Positions 10,701 to 25,700 of a DNA stretch of 64,000 bases are shown here, one piece after another. Numbering within the stretch: position 1 is the first letter of the stretch; each line of letters starts with the position of its first letter. This stretch comes from Callorhinus ursinus. Lineage: Eukaryota > Chordata > Mammalia > Carnivora > Otariidae. The position numbers and the translations under genes are program-made. The notes under the pieces are model-generated. The model worked only from the letters and a program-made list of their open reading frames with translations, had not been told where the DNA came from and did not search any database. The stretch spans positions 1,404,463 through 1,468,462 of the forward strand of contig NW_020313044.1 of NCBI RefSeq assembly GCF_003265705.1. The letters run 5' to 3'.

Positions 10701-13700
10701 TTGGGCTCTTGCTGATTTGCTCTTCAGCACTTGTGACTCTAAAAAACTGGTGTATGAAAGTAGTCTTTGTTCACTGATGCTTCCCAAGTGCCTGGCACAT
10801 AGTAAGGGCTCAAATATTTCACAGTATTAAGTATTTCAAAAATGAATCTGGTCCTACATTTATGCAGAAACATGCCACATTAATAAGTATTTCTCCTACA
10901 TTTCCTGAGAAGGAAATACTTGGTTTCACATCTTAGGGAATTCTCTTATGTTTCATGTGAATGCTACATAATTTACATATTTCTCCTTTTCAGTAAGAAA
11001 ATACCTAAGAAAAATTCATTTTTCCTCATGGCCCTTTCTTCTCTGGGCTAAATTGTCTAGTTTTTTTTTCTTCCAGGTGCTACTGTCCAATGTTTTATTT
11101 CATCTTATAATCTTCCCAGGTGACAAGTTTTCTCTTTACTCCAAAGTTTAACATTATGTTGTACTTCCCACACCTAATGTTTTACACTCTCTGTGTGCTT
11201 TATGTACCATACTGTGTGTGTCCATTTGAGCACAACTCACATCCCATTTTATCTTTCTACAAGTTGAGCAATTCCAAACAACTATCCAGTTTCAGGATAT
11301 AGTATCTCATCTGCATCTATATTATATACACAAAAATCAACTTGTCCTTAAATCCAGAACCCTATCAGAACAAGGCATTTAAAGACCAAAACAAACCTCT
11401 TCCTTTGTTTCTGGTCAGTTGACAAGAATGAATAATATAGTTCCTTGGTACCAGGGTATTTTTGTTCATACAACCACACAACAGGTATTAAGTTTCCATT
11501 ATATGAAAGGTACTGCCTTAGATTTTGTAACCTCATAATCGATCACTTTTGAAATATTTTAAGAAATAATCCCTAGCTTACCTTTATTTCTACCTATTTG
11601 GAAATGCATGCCAAGCAACTACAAGTAAAAATGTGGGAATGGAAAGGACCTGCAGGCTCAGAGTGGCGCTCCACATGCTCTACTCCTATTTTTCCTAAGG
11701 TTAGTACCAACTAAGGGAGAACCAAGAAAAGAGGAGCCTGGAGAATGTCTATCTTTCAAAGGAGTTTTAAGCTTGCCTGATTATAACATACGAACTCAGC
11801 TTTCTATCCTCCCCTTAAGCCATCTGGCCAAGGAAACTCAATTACTATTATCTATTGCTTTCTAATAAATATTCCATGTTTATCCTAAATCCTAAAACAA
11901 GAGTGTGGATTTTGCCATTCAAGGTACTAAAATGTCATGAGATAAAATGTCCCAGATTAGAGATTTCCTATTTTTTGGATAGTCATCATATGCCTGCCCT
12001 CTGCTCATACTTACACAGAGAGTTACAGAAAAGCAAAGGAAGCAATTCTTCAACAACCTAGGTATTAAGCTGTGTTCTACCTGCATAACAAAATTTTGAA
12101 ATCTGCTACTTAAAAAACAACACTTCATGCTATCTTCTCTCAGTAGATAGATACAAGACCAGGCCCAGAAAAGGAACTGTTTATTACCATAACAAAAACA
12201 ACTTTTTTTTTTCTGATTTAAAAAGAAATTCCCTTTACTAAAAAAAATTAAGATTCCAAGGTGTGCCCTTTAGCTTCATAATTATTTATAAGAAGATAAT
12301 TATATAAACAATTTCCCAGGATCTGTGAAAAAGAAACAAAGGAGATCAAAAGTTCAAAATATTTTTTAATTTCAAGTTATAAGGAGCTATTTTAGTATTT
12401 TTGAAAGAATTACAGTTTCAGTATTAGACTTGAGGGACAATCTGAATGAGCAATGTTTCCTGAATAAATATAGTAATTAAAGAGAAAGGTTATTGAGGCA
12501 CCTAGGTGGCGCAGTCGGTTAAGTGTCCGACTCTTGGTTTTGGCTCCATTTGTGATCTCAGGGTTGTGAGACCAAGCCCTACATCAGGCTCTGTGCTGAG
12601 TGCAGTTTGCTAACGTTTCTCTCTCCCTCTCCCTTTGACCCTCCCTGCTTCACACACGCTCTCTCGCTCTCTCTCTTAAATAAATAAATCTTAAAAAAAA
12701 ATAGAGAAAGGTTATTTATGAAAGAGATTCTCAATGTTGATGAAACAGATTTTTTTTTAAAAGATTTTATTTATTTATTTAAGAGAGAGAGAGAATGAGA
12801 CATAGAAAGCACTAGAGGGAAGAGGGTCAGAGGGAGAAGCAGACTCCCCGCTGAGCAGGAAGCCCGATGCGGGACTCGATCCCAGGACTCCAGGATCATG
12901 ACCTGAGCCGAAGGCAGTCGCTTAACCAACTGAGCCACCCAGGCGCCCTGAAACAGATTTTTTTAAAAGTAGGCTCTATGCCTAACATGGGGCTCAAACT
13001 TACAACCCCAAGATCAAGAGTCATACACTTTACTGATTGAGCCAGGCAGATGCCTGAAACAGATTTGTTTTATAAGAGGAAAACATAAGACTTCTATTTA
13101 TACAATAAAACTCTATTTAATTCTACTTCTAGGGTTTTCCAATTTTAATTTCCTTTTATTAATTTATAAAAGTAATCCATGTTCATGGTAATGAATTCAA
13201 ATAGGGATAAACAGAAATAAAAGTTTGAATCTTAACAACCTTGGATAAAAATCCATACTTACAACTTTGAAGAGGTAGCACAGCTGAAAAGGGTATCCAA
13301 CAGAGGAGTCTCCGGAATGCTGAAGCCATCATCACACTCACCTGAAGAGGGCTGGTCTCCCATCTCTGACACATACCCTTCACCCTGGTCCTCCTCTTCG
13401 GATTCTTGCTGAACCTCCCCCTGGGAATGCCAGGAAACAAAGAGAACGTTAGGAAGAGATTTACTATCTGCAAGGTAATTTTACTTGCATGGGGTAAGTC
13501 AAGGCTGACTTTAAGGTAGAAAGGCTCAAGGTGACTTAACTAGACCTTAGTCAATGAATTCTTGGTAACAATTTGGCTGGAGAACTGTGGTTCTGTACCC
13601 CTAGAAAAAAATAAAAAGAGCAATATACTAATTTCTAGATGGACGCTGTATTCTTTTAAAACTGTATGATTTGTGGCCCTGGAGTTGCTGGTCTAATATT

Positions 13701-16700
13701 CATCATAATGATATTCTAAATTTTATTGATTGCTCACTGTGAGCCAGGCACTAAGCAAAGTGCTTTACATGAAATGTCTCACTTAAATTTCACAGAAAAC
13801 CTAACGTAGAGAGAGCACTACTATTCCCTTTACAGCAGAAAAAACTGAGGTTCTAAGATGTTTACTGACACACCTAAGGTCACACAGTTAAGTGGTGTTG
13901 AAACCTGGATTTGCACCCAGGGAGACAAACTCTCTGGGGTTAGCCTATGTGCAGTAACTACTGTGTTCTGCCTCCCTGGGCAGAGGACCAATCAGCCAGC
14001 TGGTTTAAGTTACTCACCTCTTCACTCTCCCTGGATAGTCGCTGAATTGCACAAATATCTGAGGGAGCTGGAGCCACCTCTGGCCTTCCATTTTCTCCCA
14101 GTGACTTCTCAGCTACCAAGGGTTCTACCCTTGCTGAAGGCTGTTCAGGCTCTCTGCATGACTCTTCTCCTTCAGTAGCTTCCATTTCCCTTCCCTTTTG
14201 TTGTCTGGTACCAGATGAAAGACAGCAACCTTCACTTGATTCTTTGCTGCTAATGCACAATGGCTCCATTAAATAAGCTACCTGCAATCATAGTATGAAT
14301 AGGAACACCAGTAGAAACCATTATCTACATATCAATAATGTTACCTGATTACACTGCCACTATGACTGTTTGAGATGCAAACAGATTAACTCATCATTCT
14401 ATCATTTAAAATGTGTAAAATAGGGGTGCCTGGGTGGCTCAGTCATTAAGTGTCTGCCTTCGGCTCAGGTCATGATCCCAGGGTGCTGGGATCCAGCCCC
14501 GCATCGGGCTCCCTGCTCAGAGGGAAGCCTGCATCTTCCTCTCCCACTCCCCCTGCTTGTGTTCCCTCCCTTGCTGTGTCTCTGTCAAATAAATAAAATC
14601 TTAAAAAAAAATAAAATGTATAAAATAGGGGTGCCTGGGAGGCTCAGTCGGTTGGGCGTCTGCCTTCGGCTCAGGTCATGATCCCAGGGTCCTGGGATTG
14701 AGCCCCACGTCGGGCTCCCTGCTCAATGAGGAACCTGCTTCTCCCTCTCCCTCTGCCTGCCACGCCCCCTGCTTGTGCTCTCTAATAAATAAAATCTTTT
14801 TAAAAAATAAATAAAATGTATAAAATAACTCAGATACCCAGATACTGAACTAGTTGCTAGGAACCTAATAGTAAACAAGATAGACATGGTTCTTGCCTCT
14901 TCAAAGAGCTTGTGCTCTAATTTTTCATGTCAAGTGTCAACTCTGATCAAATTGGGAATGGCAGTCTAGAAAACTGCTGAAAATTTTGTCCGCCACAGAC
15001 GATGCAGAAAGAATTGGCAACACCATAAAATGGATTCTTGCTGATCTTAACCTAGGTTCTTCTGAATGTGTGAAGGTGCCACGTAAATATAGTGTCCAAT
15101 TCAGTTTATTTCTGGCCTTCAACCCTAAACCAGGGTAGTAAGGACACTGTAAAATATTGCCTTGAAGTCATAATGTTATAACCCTCAAAAAGTTCAGGTG
15201 TCACCTCCCATGACTCCGAAAAATGAATTGCAAGAGATATTCATAAGGCAGTCCTGCATACGGAAATTCCACTTCCTATGACCTTGGGCTCCTAATGACT
15301 GGGATCTTAGAACATTCGGTCAGAAAGCACATATTCAGCACATATTGTGTATTAGCACCAAGCGCTAGAGTCGTAACAATTAACTTAGTTCCTGCCACTG
15401 TGGAGCTTGCATTGTAGTAAACAATATTAAGAGTGGTAGAGGGGTGCCTGGGTGGCTGTCGTTAAGCGTCTGCCTTCGGCTCAGGTCATGGTCCCAGGGT
15501 CCTGGGATCGAGCCCTGCATCAGGCTCCCTGCTCGGCAGGAAGCCTGCTTCTCCCTCTCCCACTCCCCCTGCTTGTGTTCCCTCTCTCGCTGTCAAATAA
15601 ATAAATAAAATCTTTAAAAAAAAAAGTGGTAGAAATATGTATGGGCAAGTATTCTCTTAGAAAGTTGAGACTCTTTCAACTTTGGAAACAATGGTTCCCC
15701 ATTACCTCAGAGAGAAAGTGGAGGAGATTCTGATGGCTGACTTGTTCTGCCTCTTCCTGAGATTCCTCACTGCCTCCGTCCCCCACAAGCAGCTCACTAG
15801 GTTCTCTCCCTGGGCTGCTTTCCTCTAGTTCCTCAGCCCCTGGCGCCTCAGTTTCTCTCCAGCTGCCCACATCAAGATCCAGACTGGAATCCCATGAGCT
15901 GAAGAGGGACCTGCAGTTGTTGCTCAGCTCAGAGTCATTGGGATAGTCTTGCTCCGAATTGAACCAAACCCACTCATGCCCCATCTGTAAATACACAGAA
16001 AAATGCATTAAATTCACTCATACCACTACTTCTAAGGCATTTTCATCTCCAAACTTCAGTGGAATGATAAGGGATCAAAAACTTCTTTCTACTCACCATG
16101 ACAAAGAATAAAAGCTAGGTGAAGGGAGACATCAGGAGATGAAATGTTTGTCATTAGGAATAAAACGAAAAAGCCCCATGTCAAACAGTGTAACGTATTA
16201 CCCAGTAATTTTTTTCTTGGGTTTCCTCATACTCCAAAAGAAAGGAACAGGAGCATAGCTAGTTGAACAGAATTCCTCTATCCCAAAATCATCCTTAAAC
16301 TCAACTGGAAGACAATACATTTGAGGGATAAGAGATATTTTGCTCAGTGTAGACATTTTTAATCTACCAACCACTGAATCCTCAAAACATACTTTAAAAT
16401 TATCTGTGGCATTCTTCTGGTCATATCCAACTCACTTCAAAAAAGGACTACAGTATCAAGTTTTAAAAGTATCTTCCCTTCCTCTCATTACACTACACTA
16501 TCCTGGTTTTCTTACCCCTTTCTCCTCTCCCCCCCCCCCTTTTTTTTTTAAGTAGGCTCCATGCCCAGCATGGAGCCCAGCGTGGGACTCGAACTCATGA
16601 CCCTGAGATCAAGACCTGAGCTGAATTGAACTCTTAACTGACTGAGCCACCCAGGCACCCCACTCCTCTCTTTTACAAGTTGCAGTTAATCCTTCTATGT

Positions 16701-19700
16701 TCTTGCTTGGCCTCTGCTTCCTCATTAAAACTTAATGTCTACGTTTTGAGGTTTCAACTTTGATCTCTACTCAAATAGCTCCCATATCTCCACCTTTACT
16801 TCTCATATGCTGGGCTAATTTTTTCCATGTATCCAAAGGTCAATTCCCTTTAGGTGCCCTACCCTCTGCTTCAACTCAACATTTCTAACTACAATCACTT
16901 CTCTTCCGATCTCCAAAATCATTTGCTTTCCCAAATTCCCTTTTCCCCCTTATCAACACTATTTTCCTAACCCTCTTTACTTCTCTTATATTCAGTAAGC
17001 AAGCCCACTTCTCAATTTCCAACCACAGTCATTTTTCCCAATGCCCATCCTCTGTTCCTGAATAAATGCTATAGCCTCCTGGTCAGTTTCTTGACCTTTA
17101 ATCCCCAATCGGCTGTTAAGCACATCTGTTACCTTCTCTACCAACCCAAAGTCTGTATCCTTTAATGGATCTCCTCTACAATCTTCTCCCATTTTTAGGG
17201 CTTCACTGCTTGTATCACATGCCAGTTTATAGATTGCTTTGGGAATACACTATACTTTTCCTTTTTTTTTTTTTTAAGTAGGCTCCACGCCCAGTGTGGT
17301 GCCCAACTAAGGGCTTGAGCCTGAGATCTAGGCCTAAGTTGAGATCAGGAGTTGGATGCTTAACCAACTGAGCTACCTAGGTGCCCCTATACTATAGTTA
17401 CTAATCTTCTAATTCCTGGATTGACTGAATTCCTTTCTATCACCCCACAAGACTGTATCTTCTACTTCCTTAGAATCCTAACAGACTTCACGGTTTAAGC
17501 CAGAAAGATCTGACTTCTAATATGTTTCTTAAACACATCTTTTTCAAGAAAACTCAATGCACTAGACAATTCCCTATTAATGTCCATTTCTGTATAATTA
17601 AAGGCTCATAACTGGTTCATTTCAGAGTTATTTTTATTTAGTAACAAAAGTTGGAATAAACTCAGATGATAAATTTCCTCTTAAACTGATTCTAGCCTTC
17701 AAATAGCAATGAATTCTAAACGACACAAGAACCCTACGTATAGAATCAGGAAGGAAATAGTGCCACACTGTTCCAGAAACACCATCTGCAAAGAGAGTAC
17801 ACTAAGTGGGACAAATGTCTGAGATAAAAGTCAGTGCTGCCTCTGTCCGTGCTCTAATCTTCATTAAAAGCAACGCCATGTACAGAACTCTGAAAAGTTT
17901 TCCCATTCAAGAAAAACTGAGTAAGATCATCCTCAATACACAATGCAACACTTTAAAACATTAATTATAAATTCAATCTTGGTTACTTACCTTCTCCAGG
18001 CTGTTGAACAGTTCATATTATAATACCACTTCTCCCCCCGATCATCTCATTTCCCCAGATGATAAAAAATTATCATGCAGAAAAAAAATCTCAAGTTTCT
18101 CACACACACATATACACACAGAACACACCAAAGGCTCGAGTTTTCTTTTCTTTCAGTTTATTGTGTACACACACACTTCACAGGTGTTTTTTTTTTTTTA
18201 AAAAAAAGTCTGTACACTTCACCAGACAGTACAAACTAGCTACAATATGCTAGCTACACATTAGGACATTAACACAGCCCATGATTTTTGCCCTACAACA
18301 GGCAACTGTGCTACTCCAACTCTCTGAGAGAGTTTCCCCAGCTCATGTCACATGGCCCAGGTGCCTCCTCTTCTGTAACTTCCACTTCTGGAACTGGGCC
18401 GACAAGCCCAAGCTCTATCTTGTTTACTTCTACTTCAGGTTCAGCTCAATGAGGATACTCTGAAGCTTCACTTTTTCATCTTCATATCTGCTTCAATGGC
18501 ACAGCGGCGCCCCCTGGTGCCCCCATCCTAGATGACAGGCAGACAAAGAAAGGGCGCATGAGTGAGTTGATTAGGAGGTTAAGAGAAAAGTTGCAACAAT
18601 GCTGGGGATGTGGTTTCTTGGGGAAGAAGGAAGAGAATCAGCAGAAAAATCCAGGAAATGAGAGGTACAGATCTATCTTCCCACAGAGTGGGCTAAAAAA
18701 ACTCCTGGCAGTAGTTTGTGAGAGGAAAAGCAGGACAGAGTATTTTGCTCCTGCCCACCACAGAGGTAACTGGGGTTCACCTGGGGTCCCAAAGAATGAC
18801 TATTAGTCATCCCACCCAGGCCCCAAACCGTGTTCAAAGGAACAGGCAGAGTAAAAGAAAGGTGGGAGGGTCAGAAAGGGTAGTGGGTAGTGAGATTCTT
18901 GGCTAACATACCTGTCCAGCTGTTGGTCCCTATAAGAAAGGCCTTTCCTGCAGACTGACCCTGGCACTAGTTCCCTAGCACCTCCTGACAGGTGTTTTCC
19001 ATGAGATCAGGACAATCAGAAGGCTTCTTTCCATCTGCTGCTCTCTCCCTGCAGCCCAGCTCCTTCCTCTTGTGCAATATTTTGCTGTCTTCAATAGATA
19101 AAAGTTCCTATTAACCAGCTTTGCAACAGCCAGCCAATTGCTTGGGGATCCAGAGTCACTGTTGCAGGCCAGTAAGAAAGAAGGGAGATTACAGTGTTCC
19201 GTCCGTGGTACAGGCTGATGCCTGTAGGCAAGATGAATTAGTGAACACTTTCGCTGGGCTAGGCCATTTTTACATTTCTAACATGCAAGGACTCTAAAAT
19301 TTTCAGAGCTCATGAACGTAAGTTGCCTTTGAGGCGACATTAAAAATAAAAATACCACCTTGCATTTGTTTAACACTTTAATTTTTTTTTTTAAGCCAGT
19401 TCCATACCTTGATCTCATTTTATCCTCACAACATCCCTGTGAGGTAGGCTGGACAGGTACCTCTTAAATTAGCTCCATCATACAGATGAGAAAAACAAGG
19501 TTCCAAGAGATAATCCGGTGAGTTTAAGATCATGTGGTTTTCGAGCTGATGCTCTTCCATTACATCATGCCTCAGTACCCCATAATGAACACAGAGTCAG
19601 AGGGTCGTTCAATTCACAGAGAACAACAGTAAGTCTTTAGGGCTAGCTTTACTAAGTTTATCTCAAATTCTACTAGCCACTACTGTATGCGGTACTCATT

Positions 19701-22700
19701 GTTACTAAGATCCTTATCTTAAATTTTACTGAGTATTTGTGTATCAGGCAACTTAACATTAGGGGAAGAGAAAAAAATTACGTGCTGGGTATTTGCTGGT
19801 ATGAGGAACACTTATAAAAAGCCAGCTAGCAGCTGCTGCTCTGAGCAATCTTATTTGTAGAAAAGAATTGGCAAAAGGTGGAGTCAAAACTGAGGAGCAG
19901 GTACATCCCAGATCCTTACCAAGAATACCTCATTTCAGTCCAGTGAACTCATAAATAGTCCCTACCCAGCCCACACACACACACATGCAGAAAGACAGGA
20001 ATGCAGAAAATGAGAGATTCTTATTCAACGACCTGAATAAAGAGAAGTTTAAGACATTGCCACAGTCTGCATGTTGAATTTCCCTCTGCCACCCACCCCC
20101 AGCAGGAGCTGAGAATCTTTGTGGCAACACCACCCCTTGCAGCCATTCAATACTTACAAAGAGAGAGAGAAGGAAGGCAGGAGAGCCCATGGGGACACTG
20201 TCCTGTTAGAGGACAAACAAACACTGATCAGGTTCCACAGAAACTCTCAGCCGCAAGCACCCCAAACCTCAGGACAGAGACACAAGCACCACACACACAA
20301 AGACAAAATTTAAAAACTCAAGAACAAGAGGAAAGAGATCCAAAAGCAGTCTGGCCATTATGCTTTCTGGAACAGGAACTGATGGTCCCCAACTGCTGCA
20401 AAAGTCATTTCCCCCACCTTGCAAGCACTCACTCAGAGAAATTAATAATGCACTCATTCAGCTCACAATTTTTCATGTGACTGACTAGGCATTTCAGTCA
20501 CACCAAGTGTCTTCAACGCTTGGATGAGTACATCCAAAGAATTATATGTCTGTATACCACTGGAATACAGAAGCCCAGCAGTTACCAAGTACCAAGTAGT
20601 AACCTAAGGCTCCTTGGATGCCTCAGACTTCTAGCTCTGGAACACTGGTATAGAGGCTTTTTCTTGGTCTCCTCACCTTCTCTGAAGAATCCTGTTTGCG
20701 GGTAGAATCTCTCCCTCGAAGACTTTTAGCGCTGATTCCAGATTCAGATGTCTGCATAATCAACTGTGTGGCAAGGAATTGCTATAGGGAAAAAAAAGAC
20801 AGTTGGCCCTTGAGACCTGATCCAGTAGGAAAGAATTAAGACAACTGTAGCTTCATAAATAGAACTTCATTTAATATCCGTCTGCAAACAGCATTCAAAT
20901 ACTTCTTGACTGATTCAAAGTTTAGCATATTAGGTTTTATTCTAGTTGTGCATGCTAAAGGATTTAAATGCCAAATATCTCTAAATTTTTGGCTGTAATA
21001 CAGAATAAATCTCTCTTAAGAATGAGAAAGAGAAAAAAATCTACATGAACCAAAGGCCATTAGGTAATTTAACTTAGAAGACTATGCAGATATAGACAAC
21101 ATCCCTTGAAGTTCAATATCCCATAAGGGTGCCTGCTAATGTAACTATAGGACATAAGTAGATTATCTGTGATAAAAAGGAAGAAGAAACCATTTGTTGA
21201 CAGTCAATTATGTATATACTTAATGTAACTTTAAAATATGCATTCAGGGGATGCCTGGCTGGCTCGGTCAGTGGAGTGTGCGACTCTTGATCTCGGGGTT
21301 GTGGGTTTGAGCCCCGTGTTGGGTGTAAAGATGACTTAAAATATGCATTCACCAGCTTTTAAAAAATTTACTTCCCCCAAATATTTAAAAACTTCCAGAA
21401 ACTGAAGTATTTGCCCAAGAAAGGCAGAATATTCTCATAATTCTTTTACCAAACCAACATGAGAAAACCAACACAAATCCATCAAGAACAAAATTTTATG
21501 TTCCTGTGTCCCTGAAGACTATTCTAATTAAAAGCCACCAGCACCCTTTCCTGACATCAGTATGAATCCTTCCTCTGAGTATTTTCTTTCTTTCTTTCTT
21601 TTCTTAAGATTTTATTTATTTGACAGAGAGAGAGTTAGCGAGAGCAGGAACACAAAGAGGGGGAGTGGGAGAGGGAGAAGCAGGTTTCCCGCCGAGTAGG
21701 GAGCCTGATGCGGGGTTCAGTGACCTGAGCCGAAGGCAGATGCTTAATTAACGGATGAGCCACCCAAGGGCCCCCCCCACCACAAGTATTTTCATTTCAT
21801 CCTTGCTAAAACATTAAAGATCCTCAAAGTACCTGAATCTGCTCTAAGACATCTCGCTGCATTTCTACTGCCATATGATAGACATCGTGGTCTGAGCTGT
21901 TATACATTACAGCATTCTGGAACATCAGCATAATATCACGCTGAAATTCAGCTGTGCTGCGGATCAATCCATTTTCAATGTTTTTCTTAATAGTTGACAA
22001 ATCCATAGGCCTAAAAACAAAACAACAGCAACAGGTAAATGGAGGGGAAGAGGAGTCAACTGGATCCAAATCTTTTATTACCACACTTATCTTCTCATAC
22101 ATACCCTTAGTCTTAGCTGCCAGGACTGAAATGCCAAGCCCTCACCCCACAACATGCACTTAATCCAAAAACCAAAGTCAACCTTTATAATAAGTATCAG
22201 CTAAGAAAGGTAATAAAGAGGGTTAATTCTTTTAGACTATCTTTTGTGATCCAGCCACTGAAATGATCAACTTACCACTTGGTCACCTTTACTCACATCA
22301 AAAACACTTGCTTTAAATATACCGTCTAAAGTAAAAATCCACTAAGACTGAACAACTTACAATTCAGGCAAGTCAGCATGCTGAGAGGATAATGGCTTAC
22401 CTCTGTACAATGCTATGGTAGCCAGGTGCTATATCATCTGTAACAGGCTGCAGGAAGACATTGGCATATCTGTCCAAAGAGAGTAAGGTGCAATTACTGA
22501 CTTATCCTTCAGAAGCAGAGGTGGAGGGCATCTGATTTAAGTAGCTGAAGGTTGTAAAAGTCAAAGCCCCCAATCCCATATAAACACACCCAGACTTTTT
22601 CCTAATCACTAACACTGAGGAGGAGCAGGAGAAAATGTTCCTACTGATTGGTAAAACTCACCTATGATTAGCTGCAGCTCTCCATACAAGCATGATAGCT

Positions 22701-25700
22701 TTCTTCCAGATTTTCTGTGCCTGAATAGCTTCCTGATCTTCACTACAGACAGAGCTGAAATAAAAGAAACAAAGGGGTCCCACTAGGCATAAGTCAAAAA
22801 AAAAAAAAAATCCTAATCATTTTTTTGTCAACTATTAGTTCCAGGCCAAGAAAGGGAAGAAGAAAAAGTAAGACTGAAGGAAAAGATCTTCTACTTCTCA
22901 TCTTCACTGTCTTGACCTCAAAGAAGAATCTCAGATACTCACAACTGCGAAGATGCAGGGCTGCTGGGGATGGAGTCTGCCAGTGTATGGGACTGCAGGG
23001 TAGCATTGTGAATGCTAAAGCCATCATCACTCTCGCTCACGGGGGGTTCATTATCCATTTCTGACAAATAGCCTTCTCCTTGATCTTCTTCCTTAGCCTC
23101 CTCTAGGCTGGCCGCTTCACTGACTCCATCTTCCTCCTCATCCTCACCTGGGGCATCCTTAGACACAGTGTGCTCCGGTCAACAAATGCAAGCAAAGCTA
23201 TCCAGCAAAGCATCATTAAACACGATCTTTTGGGTTAGATCAGTTCTAGAAAATGGCCTCACACTGCGTCCTGACTGAGCCCTCTATCACTTATACTACC
23301 ATCTAATGTACACTCACCGTTTAAGTAATATAGAACCTGGACAAAGAATAAGACCCAGGATCTTTTTAAAAGGAAGAAAAAAAAAGCTACTTACTTAAGA
23401 CTAAGCTAAGTGGCGTTCCTTCTTTCCCCTTGCTCTTGAGAGGAACTCTGACCCTGGATACAAAGTTATCAAAAATAGTTTTTATTTTGTGTCTCCTCTG
23501 ATGGAGCAAGCTCACATCGCATTACTTTAAATCTGTTTGTTACTACTACTTTAGTAACTCTAAAAAGAAAATTCTGGATAATTTTCCTTGGATAGTCTAA
23601 CTAATAATCTGATTTCTCATATGTTCTCCCTGACTCTGGCATCCCTAATTTACTCCAAATCACTCTGGAGATCTCAAAGCTTCGCTGTGCATTATGTGCA
23701 TAAGAAAGCTCTGTGTGATGTTCACAAACTCTTTCAGATGGGAAGCACATGTGGCCACAGTACTGCCAGTATGCCTAACTGTCCACTGCAACTTTTCCCC
23801 ATGCAACTCCTTACCAGTCTCATCTCAAAGAATAAGATGCACGTTTACTATAACTCATTAAAAAGGTAGTGCTATCGGGAAATCTAGTCACACAGCAAGA
23901 GGAATAAAGAAAAGTCTGAAATACCTTTATCTGGCTTCCAAAAATAGTCCCTGATTCTTCTTTCAATGAGTCTGCAGAGGAGAGAAAGACTACCTGAAGA
24001 TTTTTCCACCTTAGCCTTCCCCTTCCTATGGACAATAATCCCCTGCAGCTCTCCTTTCCATGCTGACCTATTCTACCTCCTCTACTTGCCCACAACCCAC
24101 AATCCCTCAGAAGCCAAAGCAAAGGATTTCAAGTTAGTTACAGAGTACAGATATCCTGGCCTTATTATTTACCTGACATTTCAAACTTGTGCTGAGTCTC
24201 TGCCTCTAAAGGATCTTCGATGGGATTGGAGCCATGGGATGGAGACAACATGCTTTCAGGAGATGCCTGAAGACCAAAAAGAATAAATACCCTAAGTACC
24301 GATACATCACTTCAGCTGACAGTTTATTTTTCAATGACGAGACTACAGAAGAAATTAGTCCTGCCCATGTAACAGGAATCTAACGGTCACCTTTCAAGGA
24401 ACAGGATAAGCTTATATAGCCATAATCATACCTGTGGGCTTTGGACACATCAACCATGTGAGAATTCAGGAATGCAAGAGGAAAACCAAAGGCCTAAACA
24501 GGCACTTCTTACCTAAGGTATAACCCTTCATCCTCCCAACCCTTGATTTTAAATACCTCTGTCTTCACAGTTGTAAGTGGAGTCTCATCGCCTTTCCCAC
24601 TGGAAACATCTGCTTCAGCAATCTCTCCAGTGGCAATACTTCTAGGTTCCTCGTCTAAGTCCTGACTCCTGAGTTCTGGTGGCTCCACACTTGGGGCTGG
24701 AACAACTCCAGCTACTATTTCAGGACCTGAGATGCCTTGTTCTGGTTCTGCAGGTTCCATTTTAATCTCAACACTGGGCTCCCTGATGTCTACCAGTTCA
24801 TGGATTCCTTTGTTTTCTGTTTCCTCAAAGTCCAGCCTTTCCTGCTTGACTGTCATCTCTGGTGCAGGGAGAGATACTGGCTTGTCCCGCTCCTGCTGGA
24901 TAGGGTGCTCCCAGGGGCCAGGCAGGGACTGGGGATCATCATTTTCTTCACAGAATGACAGTGCCGCTTCTACTGCTGCCACATCCAGCACTTCAGGATG
25001 ATCATCTACCTGTCCCATAATACACACACTGTTGAAGTCACAGAAATAAGCCCAAGTCCCTCAATTCTGTTAGCACCAAATGAGATGGCCTCAATCTGTA
25101 GCTTCTCTCTCCATCTTCTCCATATAGAAGCAACCAATGGACAGGCTCCTGTCCTGAGCAAACCAGAAACACAGGGATGGCTGGGGAGATGACCAGTGTG
25201 AGCACCAAAGGGCTTTGGGACTAAAGAGATGGAGATGGACAGAAGCAGAACTGCTGTTTACGAAATTCTTACTAGAAGAAGCAAGGAGAAGCTGAGGAGA
25301 GAAGCCTATGTAGGACTCATGAGATTCTTTTGGGCTTTGCTGAAAGTTACCTTGTCCTCAATGATGGCAATGATGTCTCCAACAGTCTCAAAGTCCAGCT
25401 CTTCACCTGTGTAGGACACAGCAATATCCATCTTCTCAGCCAGATCTAAATCTTCCTTCCCATCTATACTGGGAGGCTTTGATCCCCCAGGGGCCTCTGC
25501 TACCCCTGATCGGAAACACTCTTCTTTGATAGAATTGATGATCATAGAGATTTCGCTGCTATCCATGGAAACAGTCACAGTATGTGGGTCCCCCACAGCT
25601 TCCATGGGAACACAAGTGTCCGGCTGACTCACTGAATAACAGTAAGAGAAAAGCATTTCAGAACCTCATTTGATACCAAGTGACCACCTGGACATCAACC

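Larger units (their letters stand above)
16010..17990. other. BRD8 intron, mostly unremarkable
   Basis: Apart from two short SINEs (16536-16661 and 17261-17387) I see no exon or repeat family here. Confidence 0.5.

Noticed and set aside
18004..18253. Overlapping small frames with His/Thr repeats
   Set aside because: They are translations of an AC-rich microsatellite beside the short BRD8 3' end.
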